Assembly (NCBI RefSeq): GCF_001570525.1
Contig: NZ_BBXC01000007.1
Span: 1,329,024 to 1,393,023, forward strand
Origin: Herbidospora sakaeratensis
Lineage (GTDB): Bacteria; Actinomycetota; Actinomycetes; Streptosporangiales; Streptosporangiaceae
DNA length: 64,000 bases
Direction: 5' to 3'
A model generated the notes under the pieces. It saw only the letters and a program-made list of their open reading frames with translations, was not told where the DNA came from and did not search any database. Positions 26,868-35,915 of the stretch are shown piece by piece. Within the stretch, counting starts at the first letter, position 1. The number at the start of each line of letters is the position of its first letter. The position numbers were made by a program, and so were the translations under genes.

Positions 26868-27575
26868 ATGGCAGATCAGCGCGTCGCCGTCATCACCGGG
26901 GCCTCGCAGGGCATTGGAGCGGCCCTGGTGGCGGCGTACCGGGAACTGGGCTACGCCGTGGTGGCCACCTCGCGTTCCATCGAGCCCGCCGACGACCCCG
27001 AAGTGGTCGCGGTGCCCGGCGACATCGCCGAGCCCGCCACCGCCGAGCAGGTCGTGAAGACCGCGCTGCACCGGTTCGGGCGCGTCGACACCCTGATCAA
27101 CAACGCGGGCGTCTTCGTCGCCAAGCCGTTCACCGACTACACGCACGAGGACTACAAGAAGGTGATGGACATCAACGTCGGCGGCTTCTTCCACCTCACG
27201 CAGCAGGTCATCGACCCGATGCTGGAACAGGGCGGCGGCCACATCGTCAGCATCACCACCACGCTCGTCGAGCAGGCCAACTCCGCCGTCCCCTCGGTGC
27301 TGGCCTCGCTCAGCAAGGGCGGGGTCGCGGCGGCCACCAAGTCACTGGCCATCGAGTACGCCTCCCGCGGCATCCGGGTCAACGCCGTGTCGCCGGGCCT
27401 GATCGACACGCCGCTGCACAGCGGCGGCGACCCCGACCAGCTCGCCCAGATGCACCCGATGAAGAAGATCGGGCACATCAGCGACGTCACCCACGGCGTG
27501 CTCTACCTGGAGCGGGCGCCGCTCGTCACCGGGGAGTTCCTGCACGTCGACGGCGGCCAGAGCGCGGGCCGATGA
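26868..27575 (+). CDS. Short-chain dehydrogenase/reductase (SDR) with non-canonical active site
   Basis: 235 aa. Cofactor motif TGASQGIG at residues 10-17, NNAG at 78-81, C-terminal PGLIDTPLH and VDGGQSAGR. The catalytic lysine is K150 (LSKGG), but the Tyr expected four residues earlier is Ala146, so the YxxxK motif is broken. AGGAG lies before ATG. It overlaps the next gene by ATGA. It likely acts on the compound sensed by the divergent TetR. The missing Tyr means reductase activity should not be assumed. Confidence 0.86.
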   Translation: MADQRVAVITGASQGIGAALVAAYRELGYAVVATSRSIEPADDPEVVAVPGDIAEPATAEQVVKTALHRFGRVDTLINNAGVFVAKPFTDYTHEDYKKVMDINVGGFFHLTQQVIDPMLEQGGGHIVSITTTLVEQANSAVPSVLASLSKGGVAAATKSLAIEYASRGIRVNAVSPGLIDTPLHSGGDPDQLAQMHPMKKIGHISDVTHGVLYLERAPLVTGEFLHVDGGQSAGR

Positions 27576-27937
27576 GCGAGGAGGTCTTCGCGGGCGTGCT
27601 CGCCGTCTGGAAACACGGCATCGACGTCCACGACCCCGACGAGATCGGCACGGTGTTCGCCGACGACGCGCTGTTCCAGGGCGCCCACCCCGAGCCCACG
27701 CGGGGCCGCGCCTCGGTCGTCGCCTACTACGACGGCCAGCCGGCGGGCCTGCGGGTCGACTACGCGATCATCGACGCCCGCCGGTCGGCCGACGACGTCG
27801 TCACGGGCTACGCGGCCGCCGACTTCACCTACGCCGACGGCGAGGTCGTGCGCCGTCACGTGACGATGGTGCTGGAACGCCACGACGACCGGTGGCTCGT
27901 CGGCCACTACCACGTCTCGCTGAAGCCGCCGGAGTGA
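27572..27937 (+). CDS. SnoaL-like / SgcJ-EcaC-type polyketide-cyclase-fold protein
   Basis: 121 aa, NTF2-like fold: helix-rich start, then F-ADDALFQGAHPEPTRGRASVVAYY, and a C-terminal beta-sheet (VVRRHVTMVLERHDDRWLVGHYHVS). The ATG overlaps the SDR stop. Such domains serve as isomerases, hydratases or ligand carriers. Coupling to the SDR suggests the two act on one substrate. Nothing in the sequence fixes the reaction. Confidence 0.82.
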   Translation: MSEEVFAGVLAVWKHGIDVHDPDEIGTVFADDALFQGAHPEPTRGRASVVAYYDGQPAGLRVDYAIIDARRSADDVVTGYAAADFTYADGEVVRRHVTMVLERHDDRWLVGHYHVSLKPPE

Positions 27938-27972
27938 CGTAACCGTCACCGGAGCCTGTCACGATCACGGAC

Positions 27973-28614
27973 ATGCTCCTCATCGTCCGACGAACGGCCG
28001 CCGGAGCGGCGGCCGGAGTGCTCGCCTTCGGCCTGGTCCTTGTGGCGACAGGGCTGGTCCCGCACCTGAGTCCCGTCACCGTCTACGGGTTGTTCACCCT
28101 GGTCTACGCCGCGCTTCCGGCGGGCGCGCTCCTGGCCTGGCCGCTCCTCTGGGCGTTCCGGGTGCGGCCCGCGGGGTACGCGGCGGTGCTCGGACTGCTG
28201 ATCGTCATGGTGGCGGGCTATCTGTACCTTCAGGTCGGCGACCTGGAGATCCTCCCGTCGGCCCTGGTCGTCGCGGGGGCCTACGCCGTGGCGGCCCTGC
28301 TCACCGCCCCGGGACTGGGCTGGCGGCTGCCGTTGCTCGCCCCCGACCTGGCCGATCACACGCTGGAGGTGGTGGACGTCTCCCCGGGCTTCCTGCACTA
28401 CCGGCTGGTCGCCGCCACCGGCCCGGCGGTCGAGGTGACGATCTGGCCACCGGGCTTCGGCGGCCTGGAGGGCCGGATCGTCGAACGCCGCGACGCCACC
28501 GTGGCGATCATCGCCGGTCCTGACGTGCCCGAATCGGTGATCGAGACGATCATGTCGACCCTCGCCCCCCGGCCCCGCCTCTTCCGTGGCGATTCTGTCG
28601 GGGAGGGCCGCTAG
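27973..28614 (+). CDS. Membrane protein, hypothetical
   Basis: 213 aa. Four hydrophobic segments in residues 1-117 (around 10-30, 36-58, 65-88 and 92-112), then a soluble C-terminal domain of about 95 residues (VEVTIWPPGFGGLEGR). No family recognised. No clear ribosome site. It ends 10 bp before the promoter-proximal start of the next gene, whose -10 box lies inside this gene's end. Confidence 0.65.
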   Translation: MLLIVRRTAAGAAAGVLAFGLVLVATGLVPHLSPVTVYGLFTLVYAALPAGALLAWPLLWAFRVRPAGYAAVLGLLIVMVAGYLYLQVGDLEILPSALVVAGAYAVAALLTAPGLGWRLPLLAPDLADHTLEVVDVSPGFLHYRLVAATGPAVEVTIWPPGFGGLEGRIVERRDATVAIIAGPDVPESVIETIMSTLAPRPRLFRGDSVGEGR

Positions 28615-28624
28615 AGTCCCCGGC

Positions 28625-31246
28625 GTGAACGCGTGGGAGCAGGTCGGGAAGTACATCGACGCCGGTGACGACGCCGGGCTGGCCGCCCTCGCCGGGTCGC
28701 TCACCGACGCCGACCGCAGGGCCGTCGCCGACGAGCTGCCCCGCCATGCGGCCTCCCGGCCGCGCGCCGAGGTCGCCGGACGGGCGAGGGCCTTCCGGGT
28801 CGCCGGGGCGGCCTGCTTCTCCGGCGCCGCCCAGGTCGCCGCCTGGCTCGACCGGCGCGAACTCCGGCTGCCACAGTGGCCCAGAACCGACGCCGAGCGC
28901 GTCGCCGAGATCCTCCGGCCGAGAGACGAGCGGTGGCGGTGTGACCTGGCCCGCCGTCTCGTCACCGGGCTGCGGCCGGGCGAGCGCCGGGGCTGGCAGA
29001 ACGTCGACGGCCAGCCCGGCTACGACCTGGCCGCGCGCCTCGTGATCGAGACGGGCATCGAGCCGCCCGGGAACGACGCCTTCGTCGTCGGCTGGTTGTG
29101 GGACGTGTGCCACCGGTTCTGGCAGGGCGGAGGGCTCGGCCTGCTCCGCGACGATCCGCTCCTCGACGTGCTGACGCCCCGGGTGTTCACCGCCGAGGGC
29201 GTCGCCGCGCCGCTGATCCACGACGGGAAGTGGAACGGCGCCTACGACAAGACCACCGTCATCGGCGCGCTGACCGCCCTCGCGGACGAGGGGCGGCTCG
29301 ACCGGCGCATGCTGCTCGACGGGTGCGTGTCGCGGTTCCTGACCCACGGGCACGACCGCGACATCGAGCCGTTCACCCTGTTATGGGAGCGGCTGCGCCC
29401 CGAACCCGCCGAGATCCCCGCGATCGACCTGGTCAGGGTGCTGCCGGTCGCCGCGCCGCCGCTCGCGGTGCTGGCCGTCGGCGAACTGGCCCGGGTCCCG
29501 CTCGACGCCGGCCTGTTCGCCGAGGCCGTGGGGGCGCTGGCGTTCCGGCCCGAGAAGAGACACGTCACCACCGCGCTCCAGTGGATCGCCCACGCGCGGC
29601 CCGAGGAGGCCGACGGCGCGCTCGCGGCGCTGGCGGTCGTCTTCGATCAGCAGACCCCGGCGCTGCGCGACCGCGCGGTGCGCCTGGCGCTCACGCTCGC
29701 CCCGCACGCCTCTCCCGAGACGGCCGTCGTCGTCCGCGAGGCCGCGTCGGGGCTGCCGCCGGAGCTGCGCGCCCGGGTCGCCGACGCGTTCGGGGCGGTC
29801 GAGGCGGAGCCCGCCGAGGTGCTGACGCCCGGCGAGCTGCGGGTGACGGGTGGGTTGCCCGCGCTGCCGCCGGCGATCGGCTCCCCGGCCGAGCTCGCCG
29901 ACCGGGTGGGCGACGACGGGCCGTCCCACGACCCCGCCGAGGTCGAGCGGATCATGGCCGCGCTGGTGGCGTTCAGCCATGACGACCGCGAGGCGACGAT
30001 CGCCGCCGTGCGGCCGTGGGCCGAGGGGGGCTGGGGGCGGCTCCGCCCCATCGATCACTACTACCTGGCCCACCACCTCGACGTGCTGCTGACCCAGTGC
30101 GCGCTCGCGCTGGTGAACCCGGCCGAGAGCGCCGAGTTGTCGGGCCGGATCACCGGGTATCTGCCCCACTCGCCCGACCAGGGCACGCCGTTCGACCGCT
30201 TCACCCGCGACCGGGTGCGCGAGGTCGTCGCGCTGCTCGAATCGGGCCGCACCATCCCCCTCCTGCTGGCCACCCCGACCGAGCCCACCGGCCACGTCGA
30301 CGCCGCGACACTGGTCGACCGCGTGACGCGGCTGGGCGACGCCGAGCCGCTGCCGCTCGACTTCTGCCAGGCCCTGCTCCGGCTGCCGCGCACCGTCGAC
30401 CCGGCCGTGCGGGCCCGCGCCGATCGCCTGACCTCCCCGGCGGGCCGGCGGCTGGCCGCGTGGTTGCGCGACGGCGGGCTGGCCGACCCCGAGGTGACCT
30501 GCTCCGTCGAGACCACCCTCGATCCCGACTGGTTCGAAGACCGGGAGATGTCGGCCGTGCACGCCCGCGTCCGGCCGTCCGCTCCCGGGCTGCCCGATCC
30601 GGTCGCCGCGTTGTGCACGCTCGGGCCGGGCGACTGGAACCACCACTCCGGCGAGACCCGGTGGTGGCCTGCGGTGCTGCCGTCCCACCGCGAGGTGGTC
30701 GCCGCCCACGTGCTCGAATGCTTCGTCGCCGGCATCCGGTCGAACGAGGCCCGGGTGTCGACGCTGCGGGCGCTGGTCCAGGGGAGCGGCCCGGTCGGGC
30801 GCGCGACGGCGAGCGCCGTCACGATGGCGCTCGGCCACAAGGACCCCGAGAAGCGCGACCTCGCCGTCGAGGCGATGAAGATCCTCGCGGTACGCGGCGA
30901 GCTCGCCCCCGCCGACTTCGGCTGGGCCCTCGGCCAGCTGGCCGGGGCGGGCGCCGTGCCGCTCAACCGGGCCACGCCCGCCCTCGAGGACCTCGTCTTG
31001 TCGGGAGCCCATCGCGAGACGTGGGCGCTGCTGGCCGAGGCGCTGCCGCTGCTGCTGCGCCGCCCCGGGCGGCCCGTCCACGGGCTGGCCGGCCTGCTCG
31101 ACGTCGCGGTCAGGGCGGCCGTGCTCGCGGGCGCCCGGGGCGAGGTGCCGGGGCTGGCCGAGGCGGCGGCCCGCAGGGGGGCCAGCAGGGTGACCGACAC
31201 GGCCCGCCGTCTCCTCGACACGCTCGGCGCACCTCAACCGCATTAG
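28625..31246 (+). CDS. DUF6493-type large HEAT-like repeat protein
   Basis: 873 aa from GTG 28625. TAGAGT (28612-28617) plus 7 nt ends at this GTG, so I place the start here rather than at the ATG 13 codons upstream. Mostly alpha-helical, Leu/Ala-rich. A central segment LLLATPTEPTGHVD and a C-terminal helical region are shared with the gene at 45.0-46.9 kb. I believe this is the actinobacterial DUF6493/DUF7824 family. A rare TTA codon is at 29381. No catalytic motif. Family function unknown; in other genomes it is often near SWIM, VWA or MoxR genes, none of which is present here. Confidence 0.78.
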   Translation: MNAWEQVGKYIDAGDDAGLAALAGSLTDADRRAVADELPRHAASRPRAEVAGRARAFRVAGAACFSGAAQVAAWLDRRELRLPQWPRTDAERVAEILRPRDERWRCDLARRLVTGLRPGERRGWQNVDGQPGYDLAARLVIETGIEPPGNDAFVVGWLWDVCHRFWQGGGLGLLRDDPLLDVLTPRVFTAEGVAAPLIHDGKWNGAYDKTTVIGALTALADEGRLDRRMLLDGCVSRFLTHGHDRDIEPFTLLWERLRPEPAEIPAIDLVRVLPVAAPPLAVLAVGELARVPLDAGLFAEAVGALAFRPEKRHVTTALQWIAHARPEEADGALAALAVVFDQQTPALRDRAVRLALTLAPHASPETAVVVREAASGLPPELRARVADAFGAVEAEPAEVLTPGELRVTGGLPALPPAIGSPAELADRVGDDGPSHDPAEVERIMAALVAFSHDDREATIAAVRPWAEGGWGRLRPIDHYYLAHHLDVLLTQCALALVNPAESAELSGRITGYLPHSPDQGTPFDRFTRDRVREVVALLESGRTIPLLLATPTEPTGHVDAATLVDRVTRLGDAEPLPLDFCQALLRLPRTVDPAVRARADRLTSPAGRRLAAWLRDGGLADPEVTCSVETTLDPDWFEDREMSAVHARVRPSAPGLPDPVAALCTLGPGDWNHHSGETRWWPAVLPSHREVVAAHVLECFVAGIRSNEARVSTLRALVQGSGPVGRATASAVTMALGHKDPEKRDLAVEAMKILAVRGELAPADFGWALGQLAGAGAVPLNRATPALEDLVLSGAHRETWALLAEALPLLLRRPGRPVHGLAGLLDVAVRAAVLAGARGEVPGLAEAAARRGASRVTDTARRLLDTLGAPQPH

Positions 31247-31352
31247 CGCAGGTGAGGGCGGGCGTCTGAGAGTTTCACGGGCGACCTGCGCTTCCTCTGC
31301 CGCGAAGGGGAGATCGCTGGCCTGTCGACCAGCGGGGGCGGAGCATCCGGGC

Positions 31353-32432
31353 ATGAGACTGCGCTTGTCCCTGATCGCCGGAGCGTTGCTCGCGATCATC
31401 ACCCCGCTCCCGGCCCTCGCGGCCGATACGACCCCGCCGTCCCGCCCCGGCGGCCTGATGTCCTGCCCGCCGCCGAGCTCGCAGGGCGGCATGGTCGGCA
31501 TCTGCTGGACGCCGTCGACCGACGACAGCGGCTCGGTGGCCGGATACGACGTGTACCGGCTCACCTCGACGGGGTTCGTGAAGACCTCGTCGCCCACGAG
31601 CAGCCCCACCATCGTCGGCGGCCTGGTGCTCGGCCGCTCCTACTCCTTCTACATCGTCGCCCGCGACCTGTCGGGCAACGTGAGCGCGCCCTCGTCGTTC
31701 ATCACCCTGACGGCGACCACCGGCATGCAGACGCCCACGCCGTCGCCCGAACCCGGCGACACCCGGCCGCCGACCCAGCCGCAGAACGTGCGCGACGGCT
31801 GCCTGTGGGACTTCCCCGGCACGGCTTTCTGCTGGGACGCCTCCACCGACGACGTGGGCGTGGTCGGCTACGACGTCTACCGGGAGACGATCGGCGGCTG
31901 GCTCAAGGTCGGCACCGCCGGCACGCAGTACCGGATGTTCAACGAGGGCGGCCTGGTCACCGGCCAGTACTACACCTACGCCGTGGTGGCCAGGGACGCC
32001 GCGGGCAACGTCAGCCCGCCGTCCACGCCCACCCCGATCCTGGCCCGGCAGGGCCTGCCCACCCCCAGCCCGAGCCCGAGTCCCAGCCCGAGCCCGACGC
32101 CGACGGCGGGCCCGTGTGAGGTCGGCTACGACAGCGCGATGTGGACGACCGGCATGGCCGTGTGGATGTCGGTCAAGAACACGGGCACCACGCCCGTCAG
32201 CATCTGGAGCCTGGAGTTCGACTTCCCCGACGCCGGACAGCGGTTCGTCTCGGGGCACAACGCCAACTGGTCGCAGTCGGGCCGCCACGTGACCGCGCGC
32301 AACGTCGCCTGGAACGCCCAGATCGCGCCGGGCGCGACGATCAACCTCGGCTTCAACGGCGCCCACACGGGCCTGAACCCCGAGCCGACGGCCTTCACGC
32401 TCAACGGGATGAGCTGCGTCGTCAAGCCGTGA
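31353..32432 (+). CDS. Secreted FN3-FN3-CBM2 protein without catalytic domain
   Basis: 359 aa. Signal peptide 1-23 (LSLIAGALLAIITPLPALA). Two fibronectin type III domains (residues 26-122 and 137-232, each with GYDVYR and SYSFYIVARDLSGNVS or YYTYAVVARDAAGNVS). A Pro/Ser/Thr linker with repeated SP units follows, then a C-terminal family-2 carbohydrate-binding module (residues 253-359) with C254...C356 and conserved Trp residues. No glycoside-hydrolase or LPMO domain precedes them. It probably binds cellulose or chitin outside the cell; it could be an accessory binder or a gene that lost its enzyme part. Confidence 0.88.
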   Translation: MRLRLSLIAGALLAIITPLPALAADTTPPSRPGGLMSCPPPSSQGGMVGICWTPSTDDSGSVAGYDVYRLTSTGFVKTSSPTSSPTIVGGLVLGRSYSFYIVARDLSGNVSAPSSFITLTATTGMQTPTPSPEPGDTRPPTQPQNVRDGCLWDFPGTAFCWDASTDDVGVVGYDVYRETIGGWLKVGTAGTQYRMFNEGGLVTGQYYTYAVVARDAAGNVSPPSTPTPILARQGLPTPSPSPSPSPSPTPTAGPCEVGYDSAMWTTGMAVWMSVKNTGTTPVSIWSLEFDFPDAGQRFVSGHNANWSQSGRHVTARNVAWNAQIAPGATINLGFNGAHTGLNPEPTAFTLNGMSCVVKP

Positions 32433-32440
32433 CCGGCCGC

Positions 32441-32475
32441 GCGCCGATGTCCGACGCCACCCCGGACATCGGCGC
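32441..32475. terminator. Bidirectional hairpin terminator
   Basis: Perfect 13-bp stem (GCGCCGATGTCCG pairing with its complement at 32463-32475) with a 9-nt loop. It lies between the tails of the CBM2 gene (stop 32432) and the converging small membrane protein gene (stop 32481). No T-run, as usual in actinobacteria. Confidence 0.8.
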
Positions 32476-32480
32476 CCGCG

Positions 32481-32741
32481 TCACCGGGCGCGCCGCCGCC
32501 GGACCACGACGACCAGGTCGGCGATCGCGATCAGGGCCAGGACGGCCATGATGATCCCCAGGACCATCAGGCCGATCACGAAGGCCGCCACGGCCAGGGC
32601 GCCGCAGACGATCAGGCCGAAGATCGCCAGCACCATCCGGAGGCCGAGCGCGCTGCGCGGCCGTTCGGACGTCGGCGAGAAGGTCTCCCAGAACCTGTCG
32701 CCGATCTTCTTCCGGTCGATGAGAACCTCCCTCCCGTCCAC
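32481..32741 (-). CDS. Small two-helix membrane protein
   Basis: 86 aa. Soluble N-terminus with TSERPRSALGLRMVLA, which resembles the actinobacterial DUF6343 family as I recall it, then two membrane helices (about residues 33-55 and 58-79) and a basic VVRRRRAR end. Start at GTG 32741 is tentative. Function unknown. Confidence 0.62.
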   Translation of the reverse strand: MDGREVLIDRKKIGDRFWETFSPTSERPRSALGLRMVLAIFGLIVCGALAVAAFVIGLMVLGIIMAVLALIAIADLVVVVRRRRAR

Positions 32742-32841
32742 GTTAACCAGGCACCCGATAACCGGGCAAATGTGACGTAGTGCATAAAGTGGCTGGTGGA
32801 AGACCTGTACCGGCCACGATCAGGACGGGGGGCGGTCGCCC

Positions 32842-33534
32842 ATGGCCAGGTTGCTCTTCATGATGCCCGCGGCGTCGTACTGGACGCTCAAGGACGGGAC
32901 CCGGCACGCCACCGGGTACTGGGCCGAGGAGTTCGCGGCCCCCTACCGGGCGCTCACCGAGGCGGGGCACCGGATCGTGGTCGCCACCCCGGGCGGGGTG
33001 ATCCCGACCGTCGACATGATGAGCCTGCGGCCCGAGATGGCGGGCGGCGCGCAGGCGGCGCTCGACCTGGAGGCGACGATCCGTCAGGCCGAGGAGCTGC
33101 GGCAGCCGATCCAGTTGTCCGGCGCGCGGCTGGAGGACTACGACGCCGTCTACTGCCCCGGCGGGCACGGCCCGATGGAGGACCTGTGCGCCGACCCCGA
33201 CGCGGGGCGGCTGCTGACGGCGGCGCTGGCCTCGGGCAAGCCGCTCGCCATCGTCTGCCACGGGCCGGCCGCCATGCTGGCGACCCGGTTCCGCGGCGAG
33301 TCGCCGTTCGCGGGGTACCAGGTCACCGCGTTCTCCAACGAGGAGGAGGAAGGCGTCGGGCTGGCGTCCCAGGCCCGGTGGTTGCTGGAGGACGAGCTGA
33401 TCAAGCTGGGTGTCGACTTCACCAAGGGCGAGCCCTGGAAGCCGTACACGGTCGTCGACCACAACCTGCTCACCGGGCAGAACCCCGCCTCGGCGGAGGT
33501 GCTGGCCGAGCAGCTGCTCAAGGTCCTCAACTAG
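32842..33534 (+). CDS. DJ-1/PfpI-superfamily (HchA-like) glutamine amidotransferase-fold protein
   Basis: 230 aa. Class I GATase-like fold: VVATPGGVIPTVD, YDAVYCPGGHGPMEDL and nucleophile elbow IVCHGPAA with its Cys near residue 139. The length and the internal RQAEEL.. insertion match Hsp31/HchA-like proteins, which act as glyoxalase III, deglycase or chaperone. Monocistronic; stop overlaps the tail of the converging MFS gene by 8 bp. Confidence 0.85.
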   Translation: MARLLFMMPAASYWTLKDGTRHATGYWAEEFAAPYRALTEAGHRIVVATPGGVIPTVDMMSLRPEMAGGAQAALDLEATIRQAEELRQPIQLSGARLEDYDAVYCPGGHGPMEDLCADPDAGRLLTAALASGKPLAIVCHGPAAMLATRFRGESPFAGYQVTAFSNEEEEGVGLASQARWLLEDELIKLGVDFTKGEPWKPYTVVDHNLLTGQNPASAEVLAEQLLKVLN

Positions 33535-34765
33535 CCGGTACGTCGTCGTGGGCGATGTGCATGAGCTGCCGCCACAACACGACCAGGAACACCAGCGAGC
33601 CGCCGAACGCGAACCAGAACGGGGCCGCGACCCCGAACTGGGTGGCCAGCACGCCGCCGATCAGGGAGCCGACGACGAGACCGGCGTACACGCAGACGGT
33701 GTTGACGCTGCCCACGCGGCCCTGCAGTTCGGCGGGGACCGCACGCTGACGGACGGTGACCGAGGTGGTGCCCCAGATGAACGCGTGCGCGCCGAACACC
33801 AGGAAGATCGCCCCGGCCACCCACGGGGAGTGGGTCAGGGCCAGGCCCAGGTGGGTGAAGGTCTCGATGACGAGCCCGATCCGCATCAGCGCGCCGAGGC
33901 TCACCCTGCGGGTGATCGCCCCGTAGAGGCCGGTGCCGATCAGGCCGCCGACGCCGCCGATCGTGGTCATCAGGCCGAAGCCGAGGGCGCCGAGGCCGAG
34001 TTGCTCCTGGGTGTAGAGGACCAGCACCGACCAGGCCGCGCCGAACGTGAAGTTGAAGATCAGGATCGTCAGGGCCAGCGTCCGGACGGCGGCGTGCCGG
34101 GCCGTCCAGCGGAAGCCCTCGACCAGTTCGCGCAGCCCGTTGGGCTTGCGGCCGCCGGCCTGCCGGGGATGCGGCGGCAGGGTGAGGCGCGAGACCAGCA
34201 CGATCGCCGCCGCGACCAGGAGCAGCTGACCGGCGAACGGCCAGGCCAGGCCCAGGCCGAACAGCGCCGCGCCGACCGGCGGCCCGGCCAGTTGGTTGAG
34301 CGTGATGAACCCGGTGCCCAGGCGGGCGTTGGCGACCACGAGGTCGTCGCGGTCGACCAGCATCGGCGTGAGCGTGGCGGTCGCGTTGTCGGCGAAGACC
34401 TCCGCGACGGCCCGCAGCGCGAGCAGCGCCAGCGCCGCCTCGACCGTCACCCGGCCGGTCGCCATCAGCACGACGAGCAGGACCAGCACCAGCGCCCGCG
34501 CCGCGTTGGCGGCCAGCACGATCCGCCGCCGGTCGTGGCGGTCGGACAACACGCCCGCGTACAGGCCGAACAGCAGGGGCGGCGCCCAGGCCACCAGCGC
34601 CGACAACGAGATCATCAGCGGGTCGTCGGTCAGCGACGCGACCAGCAGCGGGCCCGCGGCGGCGGCGATGCCGTCACCCAGGTTCGTCAGCCAGCTCGAC
34701 GCCAGCAACCACCGGAATCCGCGCCCGAGACGCGCGGGCAGCACCCGCTCCACAACTGTGACCAC
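33527..34765 (-). CDS. MFS transporter (MdtG/enterobactin-exporter-like)
   Basis: 412 aa from GTG 34765, preceded at 9 nt by TATGGT (34780-34775, minus); an ATG at 34804 would add 13 residues upstream of that box. Twelve helices; motif A GVLSDRHDRRRIV; FGAAWSVLVLYTQEQLGLG begins the second half. It resembles the MFS_3/EntS group of exporters. The final residues overlap the DJ-1 gene tail. Export substrate unknown. Confidence 0.84.
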   Translation of the reverse strand: MVTVVERVLPARLGRGFRWLLASSWLTNLGDGIAAAAGPLLVASLTDDPLMISLSALVAWAPPLLFGLYAGVLSDRHDRRRIVLAANAARALVLVLLVVLMATGRVTVEAALALLALRAVAEVFADNATATLTPMLVDRDDLVVANARLGTGFITLNQLAGPPVGAALFGLGLAWPFAGQLLLVAAAIVLVSRLTLPPHPRQAGGRKPNGLRELVEGFRWTARHAAVRTLALTILIFNFTFGAAWSVLVLYTQEQLGLGALGFGLMTTIGGVGGLIGTGLYGAITRRVSLGALMRIGLVIETFTHLGLALTHSPWVAGAIFLVFGAHAFIWGTTSVTVRQRAVPAELQGRVGSVNTVCVYAGLVVGSLIGGVLATQFGVAAPFWFAFGGSLVFLVVLWRQLMHIAHDDVPAS

Positions 34766-34822
34766 GGGCGCAAGACCATACGTTCCGGAGAAGACCGGCG
34801 GCAACGCGTTTTCGGCGCCGGA

Positions 34823-35827
34823 TCAGGCCGGCGGTCGGGGCCGGGCGGGCGGAGCCGTGACGGAGCCGTATTTTCCGGCGAGCGCGACGGCGCGGTCGTG
34901 CAGGGCGGCGCGCAACCACGGCGGCGCGAGGGCTTCGGCACCCGCGCCGAGCCGCCACAACGCCCACACGGCGTGCCGGGAGTCCTGGAAGGCGACCTCC
35001 AGCCGCAGCCGCCCGTCGGGTTCGGTCTCCTCGGCGAGCACGGCCAGCGCGGTGCCCGCCAGCTCCTCCCGCCGCGCCGCGTCGAGCACGACCAAAACGG
35101 TGACCTGGTCGCCGCCCGCCCGGAAACGGGTGCCGCGCTCCTGCCAGGCCCGGTCGAGGTCGACGCGCTCTGGCCGCTCGGCCGCGTCGGCGAGCTCCTC
35201 GACGGCCGCGATGCGCGACACCCGGTAGGTGCGGTCGGCCCCCGACCGCGTGGCCAGCAGATAACCCTTGTCGCGCACGGTCACCAGGCCGATCGGGTCG
35301 ACCGTGCGCCACTGCGGCTCCTGACCGGCGGGGGCGTAGTGGATGCGCAGCTTGCGTCCGGCGAGCACCGCGCGCAGCACCCCCGCCACGACCGCGTCGG
35401 GCGCCTCGTCGTGCACCAGCCGCCGTGACAGCAGATCGGTCTCGGGGTCGATGAGCAGCCGCTCGGCCGCCCCGGCGGCGGTGTCGCGATAGTTGTCGGG
35501 CAGCGCGTCGACCACCTTCAGCATCGCCGACGCGAGCGCCGACCCCAGCCCGAACGCCTGCGCGCCCCGCCGCGACCCCGCGATCAGCAGTGCGAGAGCC
35601 TCGTCGGGGGTCAGCCCGGTGAGCTCGGTACGGAACCCCGGCAACAACACGAACCCGCCATGCCTGCCCCGCTCGGCGTAGACCGGCACCCCGGCCGCCG
35701 AGAGCGCCTCGATGTCGCGCAGGACCGTGCGCGTCGACACCTCCAGCTCCCGGGCCAGCGCCGACGCGGACAACCGGCCATGCCGCCGGAGCAGCAGCAC
35801 CAGGGAGACCAGCCGGTCGGCACGCAT
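34823..35827 (-). CDS. YafY-type HTH/WYL-domain transcriptional regulator
   Basis: 334 aa. N-terminal DeoR-like winged helix (MRADRLVSLVLLLRRHGRL, STRTVLRDIEAL), then a WYL domain (residues 138-235; the WYL signature is degenerate, with LRIHYAPAGQEPQWRTVDPIGLV and YLLATR) and a WCX C-terminal region. Leaderless ATG: TAGGGT (35839-35834, minus), 6 nt, ATG 35827. It faces the RidA gene across a perfect palindrome, so it should control that gene and itself. Confidence 0.88.
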   Translation of the reverse strand: MRADRLVSLVLLLRRHGRLSASALARELEVSTRTVLRDIEALSAAGVPVYAERGRHGGFVLLPGFRTELTGLTPDEALALLIAGSRRGAQAFGLGSALASAMLKVVDALPDNYRDTAAGAAERLLIDPETDLLSRRLVHDEAPDAVVAGVLRAVLAGRKLRIHYAPAGQEPQWRTVDPIGLVTVRDKGYLLATRSGADRTYRVSRIAAVEELADAAERPERVDLDRAWQERGTRFRAGGDQVTVLVVLDAARREELAGTALAVLAEETEPDGRLRLEVAFQDSRHAVWALWRLGAGAEALAPPWLRAALHDRAVALAGKYGSVTAPPARPRPPA

Positions 35828-35833
35828 ACGCCA

Positions 35834-35867
35834 ACCCTAGGAGCAATACACGACAGAGGATGTCGTG
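35834..35867. promoter_or_regulatory. WYL-regulator operator between yafY-like and ridA-like genes
   Basis: Perfect inverted repeat CACGACA, 5-nt spacer, TGTCGTG at 35849-35867, located at the -35 side of the regulator's -10 box (TAGGGT, 35839-35834, minus strand) and 49 bp before the RidA start. Confidence 0.75.
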
Positions 35868-35915
35868 ATTCGGCGGGAGGCTCGATCCACACAGACGAAC
35901 GAACGGAGCTTTCTC

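Noticed and set aside
32040..32110. SP-repeat tract in the CBM2 gene as a CRISPR-like or unstable repeat
   Set aside because: It is in frame, encodes a typical Pro/Ser linker between domains, and has short unequal units.
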